A program made the translations under genes and the position numbers. Below, piece by piece: positions 31,741 to 41,888 of a stretch of DNA of 64,000 nt. Location of the stretch: assembly GCA_021186555.1 (NCBI GenBank), contig JAJKFL010000008.1, positions 11,029,936-11,093,935 on the forward strand, read 5' to 3'. The notes under the pieces are model-generated. The model did no database searches. It saw nothing but the letters and a program-made list of their open reading frames with translations, and was not told where the DNA came from. The stretch comes from Reticulitermes speratus. Its lineage: Eukaryota; Arthropoda; Insecta; Blattodea; Rhinotermitidae. Each line of letters starts with the position of its first letter. Positions within the stretch are counted from its first letter, which is position 1.

Positions 31741-31789
31741 ACACCCCTGAGGATGGCTTCGTGAGGAAGCCGACACATATGTAGGGTGT
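31741..31789 (+). ncRNA. hammerhead-like motif with GACA core change
   Basis: Inverted partner of the motif at 31633-31681. Stem I ACACCC/GGGTGT, core CTGAGGA (31747-31753) and stem II GGCTTC/GAAGCC are kept, but GAAA is GACA (31772-31775). The change hits a core adenine, so this copy should be inactive. Confidence 0.45.
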
Positions 31790-32147
31790 TTACAAAATAT
31801 TTTAAGGAACCATATAGTGTTTTTTAAAATAAATAGTGCATTCAGTTGGTGATTTAACAATAAGAGAGAACTGTTGTCATAGGCACCCTATAACGTGATC
31901 GCATTAATTGCGGCTTGTACGTTTAAGCCTCGAAACACAGCAATGGCTTATGTTGTCATCAGACTGAATACAGGTATCATATTGTCTGACCTAGTGACAT
32001 CTACAATAAAGTTCAAAAAGAAAATATGGCGGTCATGAAAATTTAGAGCATAACATCTATTGACAAAAATCCCTGTGAACGTACATAATTTTCGCCTATA
32101 GAAGCAAACTTCGCCAAAAATAGTTCCCCTCCTAACCACAATAAACA

Positions 32148-32616
32148 ATTTATAAGACATTAATAAGACCTGTGGTAACATACGGAGCAGAAGCGTGGAC
32201 ATTGAATAAGGACATTGCTAAAGGGCTGGCAGTTTTTGAACGAAAAATTTGAGAAGCATATTTGGGGCAATTAAAGTAAATGAAAATTGGAGAAAGCGAC
32301 ATAACAAGGAACTAATGCAGGTGTTTGGACGTTTAGACATACTGTCATTTGTCAGAATAAGTCGGCTCAAATGGATTGGTCATGTTAACAGAATGGAGGA
32401 TAAAAGAACAGCAAGTCAAGTATTTAATAATAATCCCCAAGGAAGTAGACCAAGAGGACGACCAAGAAACAGATGGTGGAATTGTGTACAAACAGACATT
32501 AAGAAGTGTAAAATTAACAACTGGAAAGAAAGGTCAAAAAACAGAGCTGACTGGGAAAGGGTCATTAAGGAGGCGAAGGTCCGCATTGGACTGTAGTGCC
32601 ACAGAAGAAGAAGAAG
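32148..32616 (+). pseudogene. 5'-truncated non-LTR retrotransposon with 14-bp target duplication
   Basis: AACCACAATAAACA flanks the insert exactly (32134-32147 and 32617-32630). The insert begins in the reverse transcriptase C-terminal region: YKTLIRPVVTYGAEAW, then VFERKI. A one-base loss near 32250 shifts the frame to RSIFGAI. It continues with RLKWIGHVNRMEDK and GSRPRGRPRNRWW, and ends KEAKVRIGL with a stop and a GAA-repeat tail. The WxGHxxRM and GRPRxRW blocks are widespread at the end of non-LTR polyproteins (RTE/Jockey-type). The GAA tail is of the kind seen in RTE-like elements. With no endonuclease or catalytic reverse transcriptase region it is dead on arrival. Confidence 0.85.
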
Positions 32617-32711
32617 AACCACAATAAACAGTGAAGTTACAGACAGCTACGTTCAGACGTACACAAAGCCAGCACGCTTCATATATTGACAACATACACT
32701 GGGCAGTACCG

Positions 32712-32995
32712 CTACGCACTGGTTAAGCTGCCCCTGTCCACGCCATGAAGGCACATGGGGCGGTGGATTTATAATTCCACTCATTCGTGTAAGTAGCTAG
32801 TGTCACGCCCTTCCGTCTTACCCCCGGGAGAAGATTCGCCAGTGCCCACTAATTTTGAGGCTGCGTTGGTTCCAGAGCTTTAGAGAAGAGAAAAAAAGTC
32901 TATTGTCCCTGCCAGATATCGAACCAAGGTTCCTCGACCTCCAGCCCGTAACCTAGTCACTATAGTGACTACGCAATTCCGGTTCCCGCTACCTA
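32712..32995 (-). mobile_element. SINE-C
   Basis: CCATGAAGGCACATGGGGCG, the TTACCCCCGGGAGAAGATTC block, the B-box complement GATATCGAACCAAGG, and the A-box complement GTAACCTAGTCACTATAGTG occur in order. Full length, moderately diverged. Confidence 0.65.
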
Positions 32996-32999
32996 GCGG

Positions 33000-34275
33000 G
33001 TAAGCTATGAGAATTTTTCAGTAAAGGTGGACATTGCAATATCGACTGAAGAACACCTTCAACTACATTTGATTTCTTCCGTGTTCTGCTCCTATTCGTA
33101 ATTACCAACAACTCTGATGATTCCTAACACATATAACGACAGAAGAGCTTTGTATACAGTGTAGGGTGACCAGACGTGTCGAAACGTCGTACATACCAAT
33201 CGGTTAAATATCATTAACGTAATTTTAAATGTCACGATTGATATTAGCGGTGCAAAAATATATTACGCGCGCTCTCGTGCCTACAGGCACGTGCAAACGA
33301 AGTAAAAGTTCCCAGAATTCATATCGCTATCCTACTCACCATGCGAATTGTGAAATAACAACTGGGACTAGACAACACAGTACAGTACAACAATAATAGA
33401 ACTGTAATAAAAAAATCTTCAAATTTATTGTCCGCTGATTATGGTACAAGTCACTGAGCAACTCTCTTCACTGAATAAGCTACGGTACTGTCGATTCGAC
33501 TAACATTAAGACAGACTTCACGAGAAGCGCTGTGAAATACTCGAGTGGATTCAACTGACTCAGGATATGAACATTATGACGGTAGGGGTACCTTGAGAAA
33601 ATTATAATGAATCTTCGATACGAGATGAGAGACCATAAGCTTCTCAAGAAGAACTCAGGTTCATGAGTTAGTTACGAAAATGGACTAAAAAACATAACAA
33701 GTCACCAACTACACCAAATTTTTTTTTCATGATAAAAAAGAAAACATATCTTCTGGTTAGATGCCAGCTAACACAATTCGACTCCTAGCGTGTGTAGCCA
33801 AAACATTTTTTACAGTATTTCATAGCTGAATGGGGAGGAGGTCAGGAGAACGGGATGACTGAGACTAGACTGAGAAGTTGGAAAACTAGACTGTAAATCT
33901 AAATAAAATTGTCACTGTGCCGAGATTATGCCACAGTCACTGCATACATTTAACAAAAAAGAGGAAGTCACCAGCTTTTGTAACATGAAATTCATTACAG
34001 TTGAAGAATAGCTTCTTTCAGTTGGCGCTGACAAGCGGTTGCATTCAGAGACAGCCTACTGCATACCGCGGCGAGGTAGCAACACCGCAGTCTAGCTCAC
34101 CGCGTGCCTGTCTTCTAGGACATCAGACGCCAGCAACGACCAGCAAAGACCTGTCGCAATCGAAACATTTCTCTAGTCCCCAGAAAACGAATGCTAACAA
34201 TATAGAAACATATATGCAGCACGATGTGAGGTGCGTTTCTATCTGCGCATCCTAAACATTTATCGGTTGGTCATA
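33000..34275. other. unassigned stretch
   Basis: GTGTCGAAACGTCGTAC at 33175 resembles the GAAACGTC half of the hammerhead-like motif without its core. A frame at 34001-34255 has no recognisable motif. Confidence 0.3.
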
Positions 34276-34283
34276 TAATTTAA

Positions 34284-34513
34284 CCTTTTAAAGCCTGCTG
34301 GTTACTTGATGTACCAACAGTTTTAACATTCAAAAACTGTACAATCTGCCCACACTGTATTTATGTGTTTTGTGTTTATCTCACAACCAACAGCGACTAT
34401 TGCCTTATATAACATAAACTGATTGGTTTTTTACAACCGAGATGGAAAAGTGTTTACTGCGCGGTACGAACTGAGTCTTTAAATAAAACAGTTTAAGCTG
34501 CGTCTTTAAAGGG
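34284..34513 (+). mobile_element. piggyBac-like MITE, intact reference copy
   Basis: A 230-bp element flanked on both sides by TTAA (34280-34283 and 34514-34517). Termini CCTTTTAAAG and CTTTAAAGGG are inverted repeats. The TTAA target and CCY start are the hallmark of piggyBac-type transposition. The interior has ACTGTATTTATGTGTTTTGT, CAACAGCGACTATTGCC, AACATAAACTGATTGG and GTTTACTGCGCGGTACGAAC. No coding capacity. Confidence 0.8.
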
Positions 34514-34899
34514 TTAATCCGTGAGGTCACACCTTTTGTTGTTCGTAACTGCACACACACTGTTTCATGTTATTACTGCGAACAGGGGCTGTCATATTTC
34601 TATACAGAATTTATTATTTATAAGCTTATGTTGATTTTGTCTGTGTTAAATTCATCGGCCATGCATAACCTCAAATTTTCACCCCGTCGAAATATTTTGT
34701 TAACTGCTGACTTACACACAATATTTCTTACACGATTTGAAGATATGTTCATAATCTATACACATAGCAAATTTCATATACCTAGATATAATAAATATTA
34801 GACATTCTGATGTCCTTTTTTATTTTCTTTAGTTATGAATCATGTAAATCGCATGAAGAAACAAGGCAGGTCAGTATCGATTACTATCGAAGGTAGCCA

Positions 34900-35125
34900 T
34901 GGTAATGCTAATAACCAAAGTTGTCATATATATACGTAGGTCTTAATTTAAAGTGTTTTTTACTAGACAGTGCATTTACTAGACAGACTGTAGTAAAAAA
35001 AAATTCCCTCTAAAAATTCCACGACAATCCATCCGGTGGCAGTCGAGTAGTTCCGTGCGGACGAACGGACAGACACGACGAAGCTAACATTCGGTTATCT
35101 CAGACTTTAATACACTAAGACGAGA
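34900..35125 (+). repeat. R480 fragment, 3' half
   Basis: TACGTAGGTCTTAATTTAAAGT, AAAATTCCACGACAATCCATCC, GTGCGGACGAACGGACAGAC and ACGACGAAGCTAACATTCGG follow the 3' half of R480. It lacks the terminal GCGAACGCGCC. Confidence 0.5.
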
Positions 35126-35221
35126 AATGTTGCAATGTAAAGGACAGTTATTCTGTGCTGTATTAACTCGACACCATTAAGATGTGTGGCTAAGTGGAAC
35201 TGTGTCTAAAGCATTCTTAAA

Positions 35222-35400
35222 ATCTCGGAGATGAGCGACCAGTTGCACGCCTCAGCCATTTGATCCCCTGTGGTAGGAGGCTGACTGGGCGGGCCCAACA
35301 GCCTTCCGGACTCTGAAGAAGAGACACATCTCTTGCTGCTATGGAGAATAGAACTCCGATTCCTCGGTTATCTAGCCCATAGCCTAGTCATATGCCATGT
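35222..35400 (-). mobile_element. SINE-C, diverged 5' half
   Basis: CACGCCTCAGCCATTTGATC, GGAGGCTGACTGGGCGGGCC, a B-box complement region (GAACTCCGATTCCTCGG) and CCCATAGCCTAGTCATATG occur in order. Confidence 0.45.
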
Positions 35401-35417
35401 GAACTACTAACTAACTA

Positions 35418-35640
35418 ACTCAATGGAGTAGAGTCCTTCTTGAGAAGTTAACAGGTCCTCAGCTAGTCAAGAAATTCCCAGCATTTTATGAAACCTTAGG
35501 ATCGTTACCGCATTCACAAGAGCCCGCCACCTGTCGCTATCCTGAGCCATATCAATCCAGTCCATGGTCTCCATCCCACTTCTTGAAGATCCATCTCCTC
35601 ACGTTCCAAGTCCCAAATCTCATATCCCTTTTCCGTTGCT
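35418..35640 (-). pseudogene. non-LTR retrotransposon 3' end (family L-A)
   Basis: Its GAGAAGTTAACAGGTCCTCA, TTTTATGAAACCTTAGGATC, AGAGCCCGCCACCTGTCGC and ATCAATCCAGTCCATGG blocks match 14761-15020. On the minus strand the MDWID region is recognisable before frame breaks. Confidence 0.55.
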
Positions 35641-35699
35641 TAAGTTGTACCAAAGAATCAGTCCATGTCCGAGGGTTTGTGCAGTGTTTCGTTAACATG

Positions 35700-35930
35700 G
35701 TAATTTTTTAGGGTGAGGAGTTGTTAGCACCTCGCCCAACCCCCAAGCTGGAGGACCACCCCTTACTGGCTGTCCGCAACTGCTTATTCAATGTATTTGC
35801 AGCTACTCTCCATATCCGCAGACCGTTCCTCCATACGCAACCTGAGGACGCGCCATGCCGTGGTGACAGCGACCGACTTATCGTGGCGAGTGAACTACAC
35901 CAGCTCCTTATTAGGCAAAGGCGTTTCTCC
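35700..35930 (+). repeat. unclassified dispersed repeat
   Basis: Open on both strands for about 75 codons. The plus strand reads CLFNVFAATLHIRRPF. I recall such sequence as a common interspersed repeat in insect assemblies, but cannot name its element. It may belong to the retrotransposon beside it. Confidence 0.3.
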
Positions 35931-35969
35931 AATACAAGTCATTATATGACGAAAAAATTTTTCCGATAA

Positions 35970-37360
35970 AACGATTACGATACATAAGTAGGCAGGACGT
36001 GCCTTGGCAGTGCAGGAGCTTCAGGGTGTCCTCTCACGCCCGTTCATGACTCTCAGTCACATTTTTATTTCCCCTCTCAAATCGAGTGTCGTTGGAGTTG
36101 GAGCGGAGGGGGGGGGGGGTGCGGGAGACAACCATTTTCCATATCACAGCAGCAATTTGTATGTCTGCAACTGATCGTCCTGTCGACATGAGTCCAAACA
36201 AAAGCCTCTCAAATTTCCGTCATGTCATACCGAGCCTCTTCAATACCAATTACGTGTCATGACCGCCACAGTTTATCAGTGGCGTGCGAACCATAAAAAT
36301 TATTCCTTGAATTTCCTTTCATTGAAAGATGTCCCTAATATCAGCATATCGATACAAAAACGCAACTTTATGGTCTCTCAGAAATACTTATTCTCCAAGG
36401 TTTATCAACAAAATTTATTTAACAACATAAATAAACAAAAAAATAACGAAATATGTGCGGCAAAATAAAAATTAGGATAACAGTATTTTGAAGGACAAAT
36501 TGTAGACAGATGTATCGACACCACACGCTACTGAATTCAATAACACAATGGCATAAATATGATTAAAAATTCGGCGATATGGAGACGCCTTTTCATGTAC
36601 TTGTATCACGTGGCAAAAACTAAAAAAATTGATAAAGAAATCTGTGGCCCCCAAGATCTCCTGACTTCACCTCGCGAAATTATTTTCGTGGGGCATGTTA
36701 AAAAGCAAAGCTAGTAAAAAAAAATAATCTCCACAGTTTTTGAAACATGGCTGGCGCGCGAATTTGTGAGGCGGAGGTAACAGTAGTGCCACTTACTTTA
36801 GAATTCTGAAATGAGGGATAGTATCAGCCTGGAAAAATATGCAACATTTGTTCGGGTTGAATGCAGAATGTACAATATCAATGTTGTGGCCATGGTTCAC
36901 AAGTGGACAGAATAAAAATTTGACCTTCGAAACCCTACTTTACTACGCCACTGTTATTAAACGGGGACCCTCAAATAGCATACTATCAATATCACAGGGG
37001 CATCTCACTGTCAAAACACTGCTGTGCATCGCCTATGGAGGGCAAGGGATCTCTAATTATTCCACAGTCCTTACAGAATTCATTAATTAAAACATGTGTT
37101 CGAGTGATTTAAATGCATTTACATCGCACCGTATAAGAAACACACACCGACGTTCCGGTCGCTACTAAATCACCACATACAGGGGCTTATAGTACATATC
37201 AATGCAAACTAATCGAGAGACAAAAATAAATTACGTGTGTTGTGTCTCGTCTTGTTAAGATTAACGGGGATCAAGTAAGCTTACGCAAAATTCTCGATCC
37301 AAGGATAGCAATCAAAGTAAACACCTCTCGCGCGAAGGTGTCACAGGTTAATCTCAGTCT
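35970..37360. other. unassigned stretch
   Basis: About 1.4 kb with a G run at 36108-36119 and no recognisable gene or repeat family. Frames at 36259-36468 and 36839-37090 have no known motif. Confidence 0.35.
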
Positions 37361-37364
37361 TTAA

Positions 37365-38731
37365 AGAGTTTAAAGACCATCATTAACTTGAATTACATTT
37401 AAGGATTCAGCTCGTACCGCGCAGTAAACACACTCCGTCTCAGTTATACAAACCAATCAGTCAATGCTGTAGAGTGAAATAATCGATGTTTGTTCTGAGA
37501 TCCACACAAACACATAAATACAGTTCGTACCGCGCAGTAAACACACTCCGTCTCAGTTATACAAACCAGTCAGTTAATGCTGTACAGTGAAATAATCGCT
37601 GTTTGTTCTGAGATCCACACAAAACACATAAATACAGTCCGTACCGCGCAGTAAACACACTCCGTCTCAGTTATACAAACCAGTCAGTTAATGCTGTACA
37701 GTGAAATAATCGCTGTTTGTTCTGAGATCCACACAAAACACATAAATACAGTCGTACCGCGCAGTAAACACACTCCGTCTCAGTTATACAAACATGTCAG
37801 TTAATGCTGTACAGTGAATAATCGCTGTTTGTTCTGAGATCCACACAAAACACATAAATACAGTCCGTACCGCGCAGTAAACACACTCCGTCTCAGTTAT
37901 ACAAACCAATCAGTTAATGCTGCACAGTGAAATAATCGCTGTTTGTTCTGAGATCCACACAAACACATAAATACAGTCCGTACCGTGCAGTAAACACACT
38001 CCGTCTCAGTTATACAAACCAGTCAGTTAATGTTGTACAGTGAAATATCGCTGTTTGTTCTGAGATCACACAAAATACATAAATACAGTTCGTACCGCGC
38101 AGTAAACACACTCCGTCTCAGTTATACAAACCAGTCAGTTAATGTTGTACAGTGAAATAATCGCTGTTTGTTCTGAATCCACACAAAACACATAAATACA
38201 GTCCGTACCGCGCAGTAAACACACTCCGTCTCAGTTATACAAACCAGTCAGTTAATGTTGTACAGTGAAATAATCGCTGTTTGTTCTGAGATCCACACAA
38301 AACACATAAATACAGTTCGTACCGCGCAGTAAACACACTCCGTCTCAGTTATACAAACCAGTCAGTTAATGTTGTACAGTGAAATAATCGCTGTTTGTTC
38401 TGAGATCCACACAAAACACATAAATACAGTCCGTACCGTGCAGTAAACACACTCCGTCTCAGTTATACAAACCAGTCAGTTAATGTTGTACAGTGAAATA
38501 ATCGCTGTTTGTTCTGAGATCCACACAAAATACATAAATACAGTTCGTACCGCGCAGTAAAACACACTCCGTCTCAGTTATACAAACCAGTCAGTTAATG
38601 CTGTACAGTGAAATAATCGCTGTTTGTTCTGAGATCCATATAAAACACATAAATACACTGTGTGGGCAGAACGTAGAATTTGTGAATGTTAAACATGGTG
38701 GTACATATAGTAACCACTGGGCTTTACAAGT
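37365..38731 (-). mobile_element. piggyBac-like MITE enlarged by an internal 114-bp array
   Basis: The left terminus (after TTAA at 37361-37364) reads AGAGTTTAAAGACC. The right terminus reads GGGCTTTACAAG before TTAA at 38732-38735. Both are the ends of the 34284-34513 element in inverse orientation. The interior has been multiplied about eleven times (next entry). The normal element is 230 bp; this one is ~1.37 kb. Confidence 0.75.
37408..38656 (-). repeat. minisatellite, 114-bp unit, ~11 copies
   Basis: Tandem 114-bp units containing CCGTACCGCGCAGTAAACAC, CAGTTATACAAACCAGTCAG, GAAATAATCGCTGTTTGTTC and ACACATAAATACAG. Copies are over 95% alike, differing at CCG/TCG, CAGTCAGTTAATGC versus GTTG, and small deletions. 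The leftmost unit is most diverged. Confidence 0.95.
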
Positions 38732-38734
38732 TTA

Positions 38735-38878
38735 AGATGATAATTTATTTTCGTAAACTGAGGACCCGTGGACTGACTCACAAAGCGGTTCCATGAGACA
38801 TTTATTTCCCTCTTCTGTCAACACCGACACACTTACGGATTGTAACACTGACTCTTCAGCGCTGTTTAACGAAGCTGT
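38735..38878. other. unassigned stretch
   Basis: Nothing recognised. Confidence 0.3.
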
Positions 38879-38879
38879 C

Positions 38880-39105
38880 GACAACTGACATTATACAGCG
38901 TCGGTGACAGATGAATAGATGAATGAATACAGAGCGTTGGTGGTGTGACAATGACAGGGAAATATTAAAGTACTCGGCGCAATATCTGTCCCAGCGCCAG
39001 GCCACTCTTTCCACCAAAATTTCAGACGGACTGGCCCGGGATTTAACCCTGGTCTCCGCCATGAGTGGCCGGCGACTAACCGCCTCAGCCATAGCAGGGA
39101 CTTTT
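38880..39105 (-). mobile_element. SINE-E, minus copy
   Basis: The tail block ATACAGCGTCGGTGACAGATG is at left. Then GTTGGTGGTGTGACAATGAC, and the B-box complement CCCGGGATTTAACCCTGGTC at right with CTAACCGCCTCAGCCATAGC. It is the inverse of 18075-18300. Shadow frames on both strands are spurious. Confidence 0.65.
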
Positions 39106-39135
39106 AACATCGTCATAACAGTGTTGACCTATTTG

Positions 39136-39180
39136 CATACCTGAAGATGGAGGCGGTATGCTCCTCGGAAATGGTGGAAA
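39136..39180 (+). ncRNA. degenerate hammerhead-like motif
   Basis: CTGAAGATGGAGGCGGTATG followed by CTCCTCGGAAATGG keeps the CUGANGA core, the unpaired T and stem II GGAG/CTCC. The GAAAC segment is shifted (CGGAAAT) and the stem I strands do not pair. Confidence 0.25.
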
Positions 39181-39199
39181 ATTTACACCAGGCTACGTG

Positions 39200-39570
39200 A
39201 TGTCACACCTTTAAAACAGTCTTTCATAGTAGCCGCTCTAAGAACCTTAAAATTCCCCGCACGAACACGTTAGGTCACGCGCTGAAATGCATGCTAAGGG
39301 GAAAACGTAGGCGTTACTTTGTGCCTAAGCACAACAGCCTAAGGGACGAGGATAGGCACACTCTAAATGTCAGCCAGACACAAGTGTGTGGTCGGCTTCA
39401 ACACCGGACAGTACCGACTGACCGTCAGACAGGAAAAGGAACGGGTGTCACGAGTCCGTCTGAACATGACAGCGAAGAGATCGCAACCTTTGACCCTTCT
39501 TGCCAGGAATCCAGCACTTCCAAGAAATATTTTATCGTGTAAACAAATTGATAACGCGTTGCGTGACAGC
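39200..39570. other. unassigned stretch
   Basis: Overlapping plus-strand frames (39291-39585) lack known motifs. No repeat family recognised. Confidence 0.3.
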
Positions 39571-39575
39571 GTACT

Positions 39576-39830
39576 CGGTCAGTGACTACGCTACTGGCTG
39601 TACAACCGACAAACCATGATTCAAATCCCCGCAGGGGCGAAAAAAAATGTCCTCTTCTTCAAAACATCCAGACCGGTTCTGGTGCCAGGAGCTCTTTCCC
39701 AGGTGGTAAAGCGGCCGGGTTGTAAAGCTCACCACTTGCCTCAACCCAAAAATGAGTGCAACTATACCTCCATTCCCCGCACATACTTTCATGACGTAGG
39801 CAGGAACACCTTTACCTTTACTATTACTAT
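39576..39830 (+). mobile_element. SINE-C, diverged
   Basis: GTGACTACGCTACTGGCTGT, a B-box-like ATGATTCAAATCCCCGC, CCAGACCGGTTCTGGTGCC, AAAGCGGCCGGGTTGTAAAG and a CACCTTTACCTTTACTATTA tail occur in order. Confidence 0.55.
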
Positions 39831-39834
39831 TACT

Positions 39835-40445
39835 CTAGCACTAGAGAGAAAGATGAACAAAGGGGAAAACTGACAATGCATGTTGTATGAATGACGGTTA
39901 GACTGGGTGAAGCGGTACCTCCACGCCCCAATAGGCATTCTTGGCGTGTTTTATGTTCATCTTCAACATGTGAATTACGGCATAGTCCTTGTCGTAGTAG
40001 CAAGTGTCAAACTGCATCACAATCGATGACGAGATGAGAAGGAATTTTGGTCCCCAGAGGCACTCTGCTTCATCAGCAAGACGACACAGTTCACAAGAGC
40101 GCATGCGTCATGATTACACACGAGGGCTGAGAACGGTTTTGTTCGTCCTTCAAGGACCCGTAGTCAGTCAGAGAGGTGATATTTAAGGCTGTAGCTCCTA
40201 CGGCAGTAAGGAGATTGAGAGCAGGCAGCTGGAATGTCGGTACGGAGTTACTTCCTAATTAAAACAAATTACATTACACTATAACAAATGACATATAATT
40301 GTAAAGAAAGGTTTCAAAATGAAAGCAGAAAAAAATTAAATAGATGTGCCCATATATGCTTAACAGAAGACAAAATCACGACATACGGAAAGTTAATACA
40401 TCAACGAAGATGTTTGTCTTTTCATATATGACGCCGGACAGGTAC
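39835..40445. other. unassigned stretch
   Basis: No gene or known family recognised. Confidence 0.3.
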
Positions 40446-40454
40446 CACCTTCTT

Positions 40455-40690
40455 CGATTGCCGAGGGTGTCATTGGAATTTTTCATTGACATAATCCTTT
40501 CGGCCGCACTATGGTCCTGGGGCAGACTCAGCCTCCAACAGAAATGAGTACCAGGAATATTTCCTGGTGAGTAAAGGCGGCCGGTGCGTAGGGCTGACAA
40601 CCTTACCACCTTCATGTGCCGATTCTTTAAATCTGGGAGCCTCAACCTCCTGAGCCCTAAGGGCGTGTCCAGACCTGTACAGGGATTGCT
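40455..40690 (+). mobile_element. SINE-B, head partly lost
   Basis: Starts within the B box (GATTGCCGAGGGTGTCATTGG). It continues TTTTTCATTGACATAATCC, ATGAGTACCAGGAATATTTC, AAAGGCGGCCGGTGCGTAGG and CTCAACCTCCTGAGCCC. The tRNA-like A-box part is missing. Confidence 0.75.
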
Positions 40691-40786
40691 TTTCTTCGCG
40701 GAACGTGTAACAACCACGCTCAAGGTACATGTGCCTTCCTCAGTACCTCCAAACTGAACATGTAACTAAATGTGTAAGCAGCCGTG

Positions 40787-40844
40787 TTTGTCACTTAACG
40801 GCACTGTAACGTCGTCTAACGTTACAGTGCCGTTAAGTGACAAA
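40787..40844. repeat. perfect 25-bp inverted repeat
   Basis: Arms 40787-40811 and 40820-40844 pair perfectly, starting TTTGTCACTTAACGG, with an 8-bp spacer TCGTCTAA. No flanking target duplication is seen. Its right arm abuts the SINE-E copy. Confidence 0.9.
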
Positions 40845-40845
40845 T

Positions 40846-41010
40846 GAGTGAGAGTATGCAGCAATGGTGGAAAGACACTGACCGGAGAAAAACAGAAGTA
40901 CTCGGAGAAAAATCCACTCCAAGTGCCACTTTTGTCCACGAAAAATCCAACATGTACTGGCCTGGGATCGAACCCGAGCTTCCGCCGTGAAAGGACAGCA
41001 AGTAACCACC
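40846..41010 (-). mobile_element. SINE-E, partial
   Basis: CAATGGTGGAAAGACACTGA, GAGAAAAATCCACTCCAAG, and the B-box complement CCTGGGATCGAACCCGAGC followed by TTCCGCCGTGAAAGGACAG. It matches the inverse of 18075-18300, lacking the tail. Confidence 0.55.
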
Positions 41011-41143
41011 TTTTCTTTCCTAAAATATTTTATTCATTAAAACCGTATTGCCTTGTGCCTACATCTGACAGTTTTTACACTCATCTAATTTGCCCAACAC
41101 AACCCATTCAATGACTCCCCCGACCATCCAGCCTTAGTCATGG

Positions 41144-41357
41144 CAGGTGGTAAGGTTGTCAGCCCTACGCACCGGCCGCCTTTACCCCCCAGGAAATATT
41201 CCTGGTACTCATTTCTGTTAGAGGCTGAGTCGACCCTACGGCCATAGTGCGACCGAAAGGATTATGTCAATGAAAAATTCCAATAACACCGTCGGGAATC
41301 GAACCCGCGACCTTCCGTCTTGTAGCGTAGTGCCTCAACCAACTGCGCCAATATAAC
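41144..41357 (-). mobile_element. SINE-B, 3'-shortened
   Basis: CAGGTGGTAAGGTTGTCAGC, CCTGGTACTCATTTCTGTTA, GGATTATGTCAATGAAAAAT, the B-box complement GGGAATCGAACCCGCG and the A-box complement CCTCAACCAACTGCGCC are all present and ordered. The distal 3' body is missing. Confidence 0.8.
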
Positions 41358-41359
41358 AG

Positions 41360-41875
41360 AAGAAGGAAAGGAATTCGTTGTGAGCTCTTAACCAACTGTA
41401 TTCCGACTAAATGTCTTCGCTAAATTTGTTTAAACAATTCCCTCCCTATTAAAATTACGAAACATCCTGAACTCAAGATCTTTGTTTCTTCCTGTCAGGT
41501 CTATTTCAAGACATTTTGTTGTGCCGACGCATTGATCAATACAGAGCACACCCGGCCAGACGTATCGTCATGTTACGCATATGACATCCCAGAAAATGGG
41601 GATTCATCATTAAAATCCACTGTGGCAGGCACAACATGGTCTCATATTTCAAAGCAACATGAAATCTACACAAAAAAACGTAAGAGGAAATATAGTACCT
41701 TACAGGTTCATTCATTTCGCCTCGAAACTGCGACAACTTCTACGACATCGGTGTAATGCAGAAAAGCATATAACACAGGCGTTTCAATTCAACGCGCTTC
41801 TCAGTAGTCTCGTACATAACAAACGGCAGTTCGAAACATTATTATTATTATTATTATTATTACCATAATCCATCT
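41360..41875. other. unassigned stretch with ATT microsatellite
   Basis: ATT repeat at 41839-41861. No gene recognised. Confidence 0.35.
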
Positions 41876-41888
41876 TCCACGGATGGGG

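Larger units (their letters stand above)
31511..31872. mobile_element. fold-back element with 12-bp target duplication
   Basis: Arms 31560-31702 and 31719-31861 are near-perfect inverted copies, each over 140 bp, around a 16-bp loop. TAAGAGAGAACT occurs at 31511-31522 and again at 31861-31872, so the unit 31523-31860 appears to be one insertion (the arm end overlaps the duplication by a base). Both arms carry the hammerhead-like motif, intact in the left arm (minus strand) and with GAAA changed to GACA in the right arm. No coding sequence. Inverted terminal copies with hammerheads are a known Penelope-like arrangement; the assignment here is inference. Confidence 0.8.

Noticed and set aside
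37408-38656. CRISPR-like or phage repeat
   Set aside because: 114-bp units abut directly; the whole lies between MITE ends.
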